Below, piece after piece: positions 10,728-21,482 of a stretch of DNA of 64,000 nt. The translations under genes were made by a program, and so were the position numbers. The first letter of the stretch is position 1; each line of letters begins with the position of its first letter. Under the pieces are notes generated by a model. That model saw nothing but the letters and a program-made list of their open reading frames with translations. It was not told where the DNA came from and ran no database searches. Origin of the DNA: Colocasia esculenta (lineage: Eukaryota; Streptophyta; Magnoliopsida; Alismatales; Araceae); NCBI GenBank assembly GCA_014218235.1, contig CM024759.1, positions 7,704,712 through 7,768,711 of the forward strand, read 5' to 3'.

Positions 10728-13700
10728 GGCGACGCGTTCTGAAGGCGACCTGGCCCCTTGTCGCGACCACAGCTGAGAGGTCTGCACGTGTATGTTTTTA
10801 GTGTTGTGATTAAACGATTATTCATATTTGTTGTGCATGGCAATGACAGATGGAGCCAGTGCACTTGTTACGCTCACGAAACGTGTTGCTCACGAGATGG
10901 GCATGTTTTATGTGGTTAATGTGTTATGTACGTAATTGGTTTGGTGTTTACATAGTATGTGTGGTGCGTTGGCACCTGTAGCGCTCTTGGAGCATGTTGT
11001 CCATGTGATGGACATGTTGTTTACGTGGATGCCGTGTGGTGCACCTGGCTGGTGTATTATACATGTGGTGTCTACGTGGTTTGGGTGTGTGTATGGCACA
11101 CACATTGTCGTAATGTAATTCTTATGATTTGTTGTAGTAATTGGGCAGTGTGGTTCCTATGTGAACCTAGCCGTGACATTGTGGTGTTTCCATGCTTTGT
11201 GTGTCATGCATGTGTATGCATGGCTAGCGGTCGTCGTTATGATTATTGTAATATAGTTTGTGTAGTTACTTCGAGGTGATTGGGCAGTGAAGGTCATGTG
11301 TGGACTTAGCCGTGGTCTTTTGTTGTCCTTCGAAGAATATTATATTGATTTATGTGTTAAAAGGTGTGTGTGTTGCCACGGAGGTCACGAGGTGACCAAT
11401 GTTAGGCTATAGTGTTATTATTAATATGGTTCATATATGTGTTTGTGAAGGTTAGCTTGTAGGTCACGAGTGACCAGGACAAGCTACTCCTCACACATGT
11501 ACCGTGGTTTGTAATAAACGTGTAAGTGTCGTGATTTGTGCTAGCCAAGTATGGTGGTCCGGCGCCTATTCCGGAATGCCTCTCTAGTTGGGTACCCCAG
11601 GTTCTTTGTGAGCCAAGCATGTGTGTTTGTTGTGCTTGGGGTTTGTCTCGGTACAGTGTGGTACCGTCGAGGTCTGTGTCGTCTTCCTGGACACCCTCAC
11701 TCCTATGTTTGAGTTGTACGTCCGGCTGAGGGAAAGACGTCAGTAGGGCAGCGACTTGTGTTTGTGGGTGTGCAGTCGCTTGTAGCGCGCTCGTAGTTGG
11801 GGGTACGGACACCAGTAGTCAACACTAGTTTCCAGCTAGTCCTGTTTTCCAGTGCCTCACTTTTGGGTGCTCCGGCCAGAGACCCTAGAGGTGCCAGGCA
11901 TGGACCTGCAGCTATGTGTCTGCAGGTGTGGTGTTGGTTGGCCTCCACAGTTGTTTGACTTGTTCTCATGGAGCGGCAGTTGGACCTTTCGTCCGTGACT
12001 GCGAGACTGAGAGGTTGTTCTTATGTTGTGTTGTTCGGGTTGGATACTGGCCTAATCAGCCAGTAGTCCGTTCCCGTGTGGTGGCGTCGTTCCTTTCCGA
12101 CTCGTGATTTGCTACTAGTTGTGGTTCGTGAGTTTGTGACTCATAGTCGAGGTTTGACCCGTTCGAGGTGTGCCCTGGTGTTGGCACAGTTGTGGCTGCG
12201 ATTGTGGCTTGTGGTGTGCCCGAGTGGTGGCACAGTTTTGGTTATGGTTGGTGAGTGTTGACTCGCCAAATGCGGTTTAGCTCGCTATGGTGTGCCCTGT
12301 TACGACACTGATTTACTTGTAGTTTCTGTGATGGTACCTTGTGGTGATAGGTACCTGTACCCCGTGTGAGTAATGATTTGTGGTGGTACGTCATATACTA
12401 GTCTTTTCTGGTGTTGACGTGGAACTGTGTCTCGTGGAGGTCGTGTGGTGTGACCTTCCACTCAATGTGCTTTAGCCTTCCTCGAGCAAGCTTTCGTACA
12501 TGGTTCTCATGTGTGAGGGATTGGCCGTTATAGCCAACCCAGCCATTCTGTGTGTGGCTTCCGACATATTATGGTTTGGGTATAAAGGGCCAGCTTTTGG
12601 TTATCAGTCCTGTTACCCACGTATTTGAGACTCGCCTATGAAGCTTATAGCCTAGGCAATGATTTGCTTGTGCGGCTTATAGCTTAAATGATTGGTTGTG
12701 ACTGTGGTTTGCCTATGAGGCCTGAGGCCTAGGCGTAACTGTTGTTGAGCGGACTAGTGGTGTGAAACTAGTCCTGTAGCTTCTTCTTACCTGCCGAGGT
12801 TATGTTTGATTAAGGTGTTTATATTTAATTATAGTTTAAATACAATTGTTGTGAGCATGAAATGGTTTGGCTATTGGCGTTGCCAATGAGACCCTTTGGG
12901 GTTGAGGTGTCCGTAGTTACGGTGTTGTTTTGGGTAGCCCCTACTGAGCCTGTGACTTGTTGAGGCTCACTCCCCTACAGTTCTTTTGAGGGCTTACCCT
13001 TGGTTCGGCTTGTGGAGGCGTTGTGTCGGACTTGTACCACCAGCAGTAGTGTAGTAGTTAGTGTTGTGTGAGCTCGTGCTCCCTCGGGGTATGCCCCAGG
13101 TAGTTGTACTTTTTATTTGGACATGTAATAATGTAATGAGACAGTTGTAAATTGTTTTATACATGTATGAGCACATGTACTTTCTTGTGTTTTATACTGT
13201 ATAGTTGTCTTTTATATTCTTACTGGACACGTATGTGAGATATCCCTTGTGAGACTTCGGTCTGTTCGCGGGAGGCAGATCTGGATATGGAGCCTTATTG
13301 GGCATAAATACCCCACTCCGTCACAAAGACACACCAATTTATGTGGTTCGGATTGGCGATGTGTCAAACCTACTCCATGGAGCCGTCCCCTGTACAGCTG
13401 CCTTTTCCACTATGAAGAACGATTACAATAACCCTAGGCCAAAACATGTCCTAATACATGGGAAAAAACCAGGAAATCGTCCAAAACTGGGCTCGCCGGA
13501 AGCAGTCGACCGCTCTGGGCCAAAGCGGCCGACCGCTTTTCCTAGAGTACCAAGTTCCAACTCTGATCAAAGTAGTCGACCGCTATGGCAAGAGCGGACG
13601 ACCGTTTTACTCAGAGCGACCCAGCTCTGCCCAAATCTTCTTGGTACCATACCGCGGCGCCACGATAGAACCTGCCCATACTGCTGTTGCTGTCCCATAG

Positions 13701-13731
13701 ATGCCCACTGAATTTAAGCCACATCTCAACA

Positions 13732-14330
13732 AAATGTTCATATTTGGAGAGCCTAAATGGCAACCACGATAGTACTTTTGTGTTGAAAAGTAGGCAACCC
13801 ATCTATAAGATCAAGATTAATGTGTGTCCAAATAAAGTTAGGAATAGATAAGGGTTGTAATCTCTGGAGACTAAGTGATTTATTTCTCTAACACACATCA
13901 CATGACTTAATATACTCTTTTACCATATTATGCAAGCCAATCTAATGAAAGATTAGACTGCTTTCGATGAATTCATGCGTTTATGATAGCCAGAATGACC
14001 ACCTTCGTGTGAATCGTGATGGACTTTTAGCAAAACTGAGATGAAAGGATGGGATTTATATAAACGGATTTGATCATTACAGAAAATGATACCTCCTTTA
14101 TAAGAGAGCATACCAGCATCTAGTTCTCCTTGATTCCAAGCATAGACTAAAAATATGTATCTATCTGATATGAACTTTGAATTTCAGAAAACCATTGTGG
14201 TACAACAACTAAAATAGCCATGCAAGATGAGTCCTCAAAAACTCGATAAAGGGCATCAACAGTTTATTATGATGGCCATATTTATATTCCAATTGAAAGT
14301 CATAACCAAGGAGCTTAACTAACCACCTTT
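13732..14330 (-). pseudogene. Integrase N-terminal half (outer gypsy)
   Basis: Minus-strand text continues the integrase of the outer element. The degraded zinc-binding region is near 13950-14040 (HEGGHSGYHKRMNSSKAV). Then comes FIWTHINLDLIDGLP, with the region of the first catalytic Asp, and then RLSKYEHF at the junction with the Copia solo LTR. Several stops and a frameshift interrupt it. The remainder of the core is at 1089-1349. Confidence 0.75.
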
Positions 14331-14334
14331 ACCG

Positions 14335-15378
14335 TGTAGAGGTATGGACCTGCTAATTGAGTAAGTACTTGAGGCTTTGGTGATTAGTTCTAATAATAAA
14401 CTGTCTTCCTAACAAATAGGGTCGCCACCTTTGCACTGCAAAAATGATAGCACTGAGATACCCAACTGTTTAAGACTAAAACCTTTGATTAGATAAGCAA
14501 CAAGCTTCCCATTTTGCATTAAAACAGCACCCATTCTAGAACCACTTGCATCACATTTAATGACAAAGGTTTCATTGAAATTGGGCAGGGCCAGAACAGG
14601 AGTAGAGGTCATAGCTACCTTGAGTTGTTGAAAGGCAGATTCAACATCTAGTTCCATGTAAAATTATCTTTCTTTAGAAATTGGGTCAAAGGAGCAGAAT
14701 GGAGTTATAATGCCTTACAAACTTCCTATAATAACCAGTTAGTCCTAGAAAACCTCTTAAAGCTTTAAAAGATTTTAGAATTGGCCAAGACAAAATAGAT
14801 TGAAGCTTTGATGTTTCCATACAAACACCTTGATCAGAGATAAATATACCTGAGATAGTCCATGGAAGTTACACCAAAAGAACACTTAGAGAGTTTAACA
14901 AATAATTGGTTATCATGTAAAATCTGAAGTACCTGCTGCAAATGAGATAAATGACTCTGCCAATCTCTGCTGTACACCAAAATGTCATAAAAAAAGACCA
15001 AGATAAATTTCATGAGGCAATGCTTAAAAATGTCATTCATCAAATTCTGAAATGTGGAAGGAGCATTTGACAAACCGAAGGGCATGACCAAAAACTTATA
15101 ATGCCCTTCATGAGTTCTAAAGGCCGTCTTATAAAAATCTTGAGGATGCATATGAATTTGATGGTACCCAAATCTCAAATCCACTTGGAAAAATACTTTG
15201 ATCCATGTAGCTTATCTAGCAGATCATCAATTAAAGGAATGGGATACTTATCTTTAATAGTCTGACTATTTAGTGCTCTATAATCAATACATATTCTCCA
15301 AGATTCATCCCTTTTAGAACTAATAGAAATGGTGCTGAGAAAGGGCTGTTACTAGACTGAATACAAGAATGCTGAAAA
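14335..15378 (-). pseudogene. Reverse transcriptase and RNase H start (outer gypsy)
   Basis: Minus-strand frames give a gypsy RT. IDYRALNSQTIKDKYPIP is near 15240-15290, DLRFGYHQIHMHPQDFYKTA follows from 15182, and GLSNAPSTFQNLMNDIF is near 15030. The catalytic F/YDDI box reads FFYDILVYS near 14985: the first Asp is Tyr, which abolishes the active site. ALRGFLGLTGYYRKFVRHYN lies at about 14700-14760. After a frameshift the RNase H start follows at 14409-14657 (VIKCDASGSRMGAVLMQNGK). The N-terminal part of the RT is at 29709-29931, across the Tat insertion. Confidence 0.9.
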
Positions 15379-15383
15379 TGGTC

Positions 15384-17183
15384 TGTGAGAACCATTTTTT
15401 AAAAACTTTTAAAAATTTTAATTTTATCTTTGGATTTGATTTATTTGGCATTTTATTTAATTTAATGGACATGGCCTTATTTAGTTCGTTTGACCTCCCC
15501 CACTAATCTCGATTAGTGTTAATTACATCAGCACAAAGGCTGAATACCCTTGATTAACTATCAGACAACCTATTTGAAACAGAAGAGTGTGACTCACAAT
15601 TGAATGACATGAATTGTACATGAAAGAAAATAAAGTTACAAACATGCAATCTTTTTTTTTTTTGAATTTTCTGATATTTGTTTCATTTTTTATTAATTTT
15701 TAAATCCATTTGCTCATTTTTTGGTATTTTAAAATCATTGATTTCAGTTTTTAATTATTTTTGTCATTTATTTATTTAAATTATGATTATGTGGATTAAA
15801 ATAATATTTTTATTTATTTATTTGATTTAAAAGGTGATTAACTTAAGGTGGATCAAAAATAACGTGAGACATGACTTGTTTGTTATTTTTATGTTATTGA
15901 AAATTAAATAACAATATTTATGAAATATTTTGTTAAGGTTGGTTGAAGAATTGATTGATTTTGATTAAGAAACTAAGTAGTGAAAAGTTCGAAATAAACG
16001 TGACACTATGTGTAATTATTCATATAAGGCATGATTAAATAAGTGAAATTAGCCCAATAGGCCCATTAAACATCACACGTGAGAATGCGTCAAATGCCGG
16101 CCCAATTAAGCATCATTAGGCCCATTAAGCATGAAACATCATAATCATTTGCATGAAAAATACAAGTTCGGCCCAATAAGTAATTTGAGGCCCAATAAGA
16201 AGTCTGGCCCAATAAAGGAAGCCCAATGGACCTTGTTTAAATCTTGAGAAAATTAAATCGTGCCTTGCACGATATTCTTTAGGGCTGCCTTGTAGACCCT
16301 TCTCCCAAACTGTCTTGCAGTTTTTTCTCAGAGCCTTGCTCTGGTTTCAGAACTTCAAAAATCCTCCTCCTCAGCTTGGGCGCCCCCCCCTCATTTTATA
16401 GTGGATGGAGGAAGCACCCTGGCCGGGAGGTTTAAGTTCCTCCCCCGGAGGTTTGCACACCCACACAGGGAGTTTTACGCAATTTTTTGGGTTATACATT
16501 TGCATTTTAGCCCCTTGGAAAGTTTTCTTTTTTCCTTTCTTCCCTTCCCTGCCCGGCTCGACCCCTTCCGTGCTTGGCACCCTGCGAGAAACAGAGCAGG
16601 GAAGGAGGAGGCGCGCGGCAGGAGGGCAAGCCTACGGCGGCGACGGCGGTGCGCTGAGGCAGCGACGGCGGCGCGTCAGGGCGACAGCGGCGGCGCACGC
16701 AGGGCCTCCCCGTCGGGAGCCCGCACCAGAGACTGCGACTTGGGAGGGAGCTGGCAGCGGCGACCCGCGACGGCAACGGCGTCCAGCCCCGTGGCGGCTC
16801 CCTTGGGTGCTAGCGGCTGCTACAGGGTGGGGGACCAACAGTGGCCACCCCACACAGAGGTGACAGCGACAGCGACAGGGGCCAGTGGCGACAACGTCAG
16901 GGGCCACCCGCGGTGACGTCCCTTTCTTCTCTACCCCTTCTTCTTCCTCTTTGCTGTGTGAAGACCCGAGTCACCACCTGATGGGGGAAGCACCAGCAGC
17001 GATTGGCGTTGGCCCGAACAGGGGCAGTGGCTAACCTAAACAGGGGCTTCACAGGCCCAGGCGGCTGGGGATAGAGGTGAAGTCTCCCTTTGCTTTTCCA
17101 TATTTTTTCCATTTGTTCTATTGGTTCTCCCCCTTTTTTTTGTTTCTTCCTTGTGAGAAGCCAAGCGAAATTCTGGCGCAACA
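15384..17183 (-). repeat. 3' LTR of the Tat element
   Basis: The 1800-bp copy begins TGTGAGAACC and ends GGCGCAACA on the plus strand. It contains a GC-rich GGC/GAC-repeat block at 16560-16900, a TATA-like word at about 16395, and a cluster of ATTGGGCY words (minus strand) at 16045-16220. ORFs in the GC-rich block on both strands are compositional. Confidence 0.9.
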
Positions 17184-17195
17184 AATGCCCCCCAC
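17184..17195 (-). promoter_or_regulatory. Polypurine tract of the Tat element
   Basis: On the minus strand GTGGGGGGCATT lies directly before the 3' LTR start TGTTGCGCC. A G6 run abutting the LTR is the expected plus-strand primer site and confirms minus-strand orientation. Confidence 0.8.
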
Positions 17196-18049
17196 GAGAC
17201 TGGCATCCGAGAGTGAAACGTAGGGCGACTGTCTCGTGTGAATCTTTCCAGTTATATTTTAGCACATGTTGCCCTTCAGAGGGTCCATTTCATTTGTTCT
17301 GCCAATTCATTTCAGTCCTTTTGACTTTCTTAAGATCCATGTCGGAGATGTCATACTTGTGAATTTGATATGTCACAGCTTGTGACATACTTGCAGTAAA
17401 CTTTCCATTTCTTCTGGACTTGCAGTGCCAATGACCATCATCTCATGACAATAATGCCAAAATTTACTTTATGTATTGAGAATTGTGACTTTGCTGCAAT
17501 ATATCTCCTGATAAGCTGCTTTATCCTTTCCTTTTCTCGTTCTTTTGTGGCAAAAATATGATCTCCTGTTGTTTTGACCTTGCAGAGTTGGATCAGGTAC
17601 ATGACATTGAAGGAGATTACTTGGAGCTGAAAATCATGGAGACCCATGTGGCTACTTTGCAAGCAGAGACTGCTATAACTTCTACAAAAATCGTGCAAGC
17701 CATGAATTGGCGTGAGATGACGGCATCGCTTATGCATGACAGAGCCGTTCGTGCCATTCTTTTGCACAGGTTGACCTTTTAAGGGCAGGCGACACCGGAA
17801 CATAGGCTTGCTTGAGATATGTTGTTTTTAGCATCAGTACATGCTATCCATTCATTTTGACTCTTTCCTTTTTGGGCTATCCCAAGGGCTTGTCTTGGGA
17901 CGAGGATTTTTATTTGATATATACATCGTGCTTCTGTGTTCCACTATCAGAATGTGATCTTTATGGATAACAGGGGTTTTAAGGCTTCCCCAAAAGCCGT
18001 GAACCATTTCATTTAGAGGATTAGGGCTCCTCTGGGGCCATACCATTCT
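17196..18049 (-). other. 3' untranslated region of the Tat element, non-repetitive part
   Basis: Unique-looking sequence lies between the PPT and the first tandem array. Open frames of 60-120 residues occur on both strands, but none shows a known motif and none extends into neighbouring domains. I treat it as non-coding. Confidence 0.5.
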
Positions 18050-18575
18050 TTTGTTAGAGAATTAAGGCTTCTCTAGGGCCATAATTTTTATGAGGAGATT
18101 TGAGGCTCTCTCGGGCATGTAATTTGGGTGAGAGGATTGAGGCTCCCTCAGGCACGTATTTTGGGTGAGAGGATTGAGGCTTCCTCGGGCACGTGATTTG
18201 AGTTGAGAGGATTGAGGCTACCTCGGGCACGTGTTTGGGTGAGAGGATTGAGGCTCTCTCGGGCGCATGATTTGGTTGAGAGGATTGAGGCTCCCTCGGA
18301 CATGTGATTTGGTTGAGAGGATTGAGGCTCTCTCGGGCACATGATTTGGTTGAGAGGATTGAGGCTCCCTCTGGCACGTATTTGGGGTGAGAGGATTGAA
18401 GCTTCCTCGAGCACGTATTGGGTTGAGAGAATTGAGGCTCCCTCGGACACGTATTTTGGTTGAGAGGATTGAGGCTCCCTTGGGCACGTATTTGGGTGAG
18501 AGGATTGAGGCTCCCTCGGGCACGTACTTGGTTGAGAGGATTGAGGCTCCCTCGGGCACGTTATTTGACTTTTGG
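18050..18575. repeat. Tandem repeat block A (about 37-39 bp unit)
   Basis: About 13 degenerate copies of a unit with core GAGGATTGAGGCTCCCTCGG followed by GCACGTATTTGGGT-like text. Each unit holds a small GAGG...CCTC inverted repeat. The three minus-strand open frames here (repeating EGASILS and REPQSSQP-type peptides) come from the period being near a multiple of three, not from a gene. Confidence 0.9.
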
Positions 18576-18954
18576 CTGGTCTTGACGACTTGTTAGCCAA
18601 AAGACGTAAATTTTGACTTGGCCAGCCATCATGGATAGGGAATGTCCATAATAGTGCGGCTGGCATATTTTGCTCTTTCTTCTTCATTTTTTTTCTCTCT
18701 TTTTTTCACATTACCAACATCGGTGCCCTTTCGAATTTTCGCCAAGATTGGCCCCCTCTAGCTTTTTCCAACACGCCTTTGCAGGTTTTCGTGTTGAGGG
18801 GTTTACCTATTTTTGCCTGAGGCGCCCTTTCGGGTTTTCACCTCAACCGGATTTTAGACTTTTTTACCCTTGATCCATCATGATGAAGTGGTAGACCAAG
18901 TCCGTCGGGGCACCTCCTTTTTAAGCCCTTATTTATTTTATTTCTTCTCTTTTT

Positions 18955-19700
18955 TTGTAGGGAATTAAAGGCTTTCTTGAGAGCCATGAGGTTTTGGATG
19001 CGGTAAGGAATTAAAGGCTTCCCTGAGAGCCGTAGGATTTGAATTTGGATTTTAACTAGGTTAGCCGACCTTGATGAGATGTTGGCTAGAAGCTTGGATT
19101 TATAGTCGGTAGGGAATTAAAGGCTTCCCTGGGACCCGTGAGAATTTGGATTTGAATTTTGGCTGATTTGGCCGACCTTGATGGTGTGTTGGTCAAGGGT
19201 TTGAGTTTATGTGTGGTAAAGAATTAAAGGCTTCCCTGAGAGCTGTTGGAATTCGAATTTGTTTCTTGGTTGAGTTGGTTAATCTTGATGGTGTCTTGGC
19301 TAACAGCTTAGATTTATGGTCGGTAGGGAATTAAAGGCTTCCCTGGGGGCCATGGATTGAGAATTTAGGTTTATGTATGGTAGGGAATTAGAGGCTTCCC
19401 TGAGAGCCATCAATGTGAGTTTATGTTTATGTATGGTAGGGAATTAAAAGCTTCCCTGAGAGCCATGGATTGATAGTTTGAATTTATGTATGGTAGGGAA
19501 TTAGAGGCTTCCCTGAGAGCCATGGATTGATGATTTGGATTTATGTATGTTAGGGAATTAGAGGCTTCCCTGAGAGCCGTAAATTGTGAGTTTGTGTTTA
19601 TGTATGGTAGGGAATTAAAGGCTTCCCTTAGAGCCATGGATTGAGAGTTTGGATTTAGGTATGGTAGGGAATTGGAGGCTTCCCTAAGAGCCGTAAATAT
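18955..19700. repeat. Tandem repeat block B (about 60 bp, first copies longer)
   Basis: The core is TAGGGAATTAAAGGCTTCCC plus TGAGAGCCATGG, joined by GATTTGGATTTATGTATGG-like spacers. Copies from 19320 on have a regular period of about 60 bases. Earlier copies are about 120 bases apart and include GGCTGATTTGGCCGACC-like spacers related to block C. The core resembles that of block A. Confidence 0.88.
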
Positions 19701-19734
19701 GTTTAGAGGATTGAGGCTCCTCTAGGGCTCGTGA

Positions 19735-20575
19735 TTTGACTTTTGATCGGTCTTGTCGACTTGTTGGCCAAAAGACGAAGATCTTGACCTTTGACTGGCC
19801 TTGACAGCTTGTTAGCCAAGAGGTCCAGATGTTGAGATTTTTGACTGGCCTTGACGGCTTGTTAGCCAAAGAAGCATGGGATTTGACTTTTGACTGGCCT
19901 TGACGGCTTGTTAGCCAAAAGACATGGATTTTGACCTTTGACTAGCCTTAACGGCTTGTTAGACAAGAGGTCTGGGTTTTGAGCTTTTCGACTGGCCTTG
20001 ATGGCTTGTTAGCCAAAGAAGCTCGAGATTTGACTTTTGACTGGCCTTGACGGCTTGTTAGCCAAAAGATATGGGCTTTGACCTTTGAATGGCCTTGACG
20101 GCTTGTTAGTCAAAAGGTCTGGATTTTGAGCTTTTTAATTGGCCTTGACAGCTTGTTAGCCAAAGAAGCTTGGGATTTGACTTTTGACTGGCCTTGACGG
20201 CTTGCTACCCAAAAGACATGGGTTTCGACCCTCGACTGGCCTTGACGGCTTGTTAGCCAAGAGGTCTGGATTTTGAGCTTTTTGACTAGCCATGATGGCT
20301 TGTTAGCCAAAGAAGCTCGTGATTTGACTTTTGACTGACCTTGACGGCTTGTTAGCCAAAAGACATAGGTTTTGACCTTTGACTGGCCTTGATGGCTTGT
20401 TAGCCAAAGAAGCTCGGGATTTGACTTTTGATTGGCCTTGACGGCTTGTTAGCCAAAAGACATGGGTTTCAACCCTCGACTGGCCTTGACAGCTTATTAG
20501 CCAAGAGGTCCGAATTTTGAGCTTTTTGACTGGCCATGACGACTTGTTAGCCAAAGAATCTCGAAATTTGACTCT
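19735..20575. repeat. Tandem repeat block C (about 50-60 bp unit)
   Basis: Around 17 copies of TGACTGGCCTTGACGGCTTG followed by TTAGCCAAA, alternating between GAAGCTCGGGATTTGACTTT and GACATGGGTTTTGACC spacers, so a higher-order pair period of about 100-120 bases is visible. One lone copy lies at about 18575-18605, before block B. Open frames on the minus strand (NKPSRPVK-type peptides) are repeat artefacts. Confidence 0.9.
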
Positions 20576-20950
20576 TTTTTTTTGGTTTTGGAATGAGAGT
20601 TTTCTCTTTTGTTTGGGTTCTCCTCCTCTCTCTTTCTTCGAGCAGAGTTCGAGTTTCCCACACTTCTTATAAGGGCGGAAAGACACAATCATCGTTGTCT
20701 CGGTCATAGCCCCAGAATTGGATTATTCATTTGAATGAACTTAAGGGTTGTTTCGTCATTGACAACTCTTGTATCTTTCCTTTTATAAGGAATGCGGGAT
20801 AACTCAATCTCACTCTTAAGAAAGGTCGAGAGAGTACCCTCGTCTCTTTTTTTTTTTTTGATATACCAATTATGATGCCCTTTTTGGGTTTTCACCACAA
20901 TTATCCCCTTCTTTCTTTTACCTGCACGCCCTTTCAGGTTTTCATGCAGC

Positions 20951-21326
20951 TAGGGGTGTAAACGGAACCCGATAATCCGATATTCCGACCCGATACCGAT
21001 AAAAATTATCGGTTTCGGAATCGAAAAATGATACCGATAGCTTATCAGAATCGATATCGGATATTCCGATAAGTTATCGAAATCGGAATCGAAAAAATAA
21101 TCGGAATCGGTATCGGTATCGGTTATTCCGATAAATTATCATAAACTCAAGGTAAAATTATGGTAAACATCTTACCTTATCGGAATTTCGGTTTCGGTAA
21201 TGTTATCGGAATCGGAACGGAATCGGAATTAACTATTCTTATCGGAATCGGAACCATATTTCGGTTATCGGAATCGGTATCAGAATCTGTGTTTCCGGTT
21301 CCGAACCCGACCCGTTTACAGCCCTA
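20951..21326. mobile_element. hAT-type MITE with 8-bp TSD
   Basis: The 376-bp element has terminal inverted repeats TAGGGGTGTAAACGG and, on the other strand, TAGGGCTGTAAACGG (14 of 15 identical). Perfect 8-bp TSDs catgcagc flank it at 20943-20950 and 21327-21334. An 8-bp TSD and TAGGG-type ends indicate the hAT superfamily. The interior is filled with short ATCGG/CCGAT words in both orientations and encodes no transposase. Confidence 0.95.
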
Positions 21327-21482
21327 CATGCAGCAGTGTTTCCCATTTTTACCTGAGGCGCCCTTTCGGGTTTTCACCTCAGCTGGATTTTATGCCTTTT
21401 TGCCCTTGATCCATTTTAAAAAAGTAATGGATCAAGTCTGCCGGGGCACCTCGTTTTTAAGCCCCTTTTTTTTTCTTTTTTT

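Larger units (their letters stand above)
1456..13325 (+). mobile_element. LARD-like non-autonomous LTR retrotransposon
   Basis: LTRs at 1456-7770 (itself interrupted) and 9912-13325 are about 3.4 kb each once the nested insert is removed. Both begin TGTAACGTCG and end CCGTCACA. A primer-binding site for initiator tRNA-Met follows the first LTR at 7773-7784. The 2.1-kb internal region (7785-9911) encodes no gag, protease, RT or integrase. Flanks are aagat (1451-1455) and aagac (13326-13330), a 5-bp TSD with one change. Long LTRs, a PBS and a short non-coding interior define a large retrotransposon derivative. The PPT is weak (aggtgataata before 9912). The LTRs differ at about 6 positions in a 220-base stretch aligned by eye, so the insertion is moderately recent. 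Confidence 0.88.
9912..13325 (+). repeat. 3' LTR of the LARD
   Basis: An uninterrupted 3414-bp copy runs TGTAACGTCG...CCGTCACA. It holds both hairpins (10284-10326 and 10687-10727) and the TATA-like word at 12591-12598. Sequence around 12700-12730 shows the empty site for the solo LTR in the other copy, reading tttgcctatgaggcc. Confidence 0.9.
1350..13731 (-). mobile_element. Copia-type solo LTR (about 507 bp), split by the LARD
   Basis: The two outer pieces, 1350-1455 and 13331-13731, form a single LTR of about 507 bp. It starts TGTTG on both strands and is flanked by the TSD aaatg at 1345-1349 and 13732-13736. Removing it restores the gypsy integrase reading across the junction (RLSKYEHF then IPSKHPYT), which independently confirms the boundaries. 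The minus-strand text resembles plant Copia LTRs: a CTTCTTCTTCTCTCTGTT tract, then a CATATGTCCGATCAAG-like segment near the end. No internal region survives, so it is a solo LTR from recombination. Assigning it to Copia is inference from LTR style and length. Confidence 0.8.

Noticed and set aside
16401..16916. Arg/Ala/Gly-rich ORFs in the Tat LTR (also 28936-29436)
   Set aside because: The GC-rich LTR block opens frames in most phases; homologous LTR copies do not keep the same protein sequence.
18054..18687. Minus-strand proteins of repeating EGASILS/REPQSSQP peptides
   Set aside because: They are translations of tandem block A in two phases, with no codon or motif evidence for a gene.
18050..20575. 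CRISPR-like array
   Set aside because: Repeats are degenerate with related spacers in a plant retrotransposon; there is no cas gene and no prokaryotic context.
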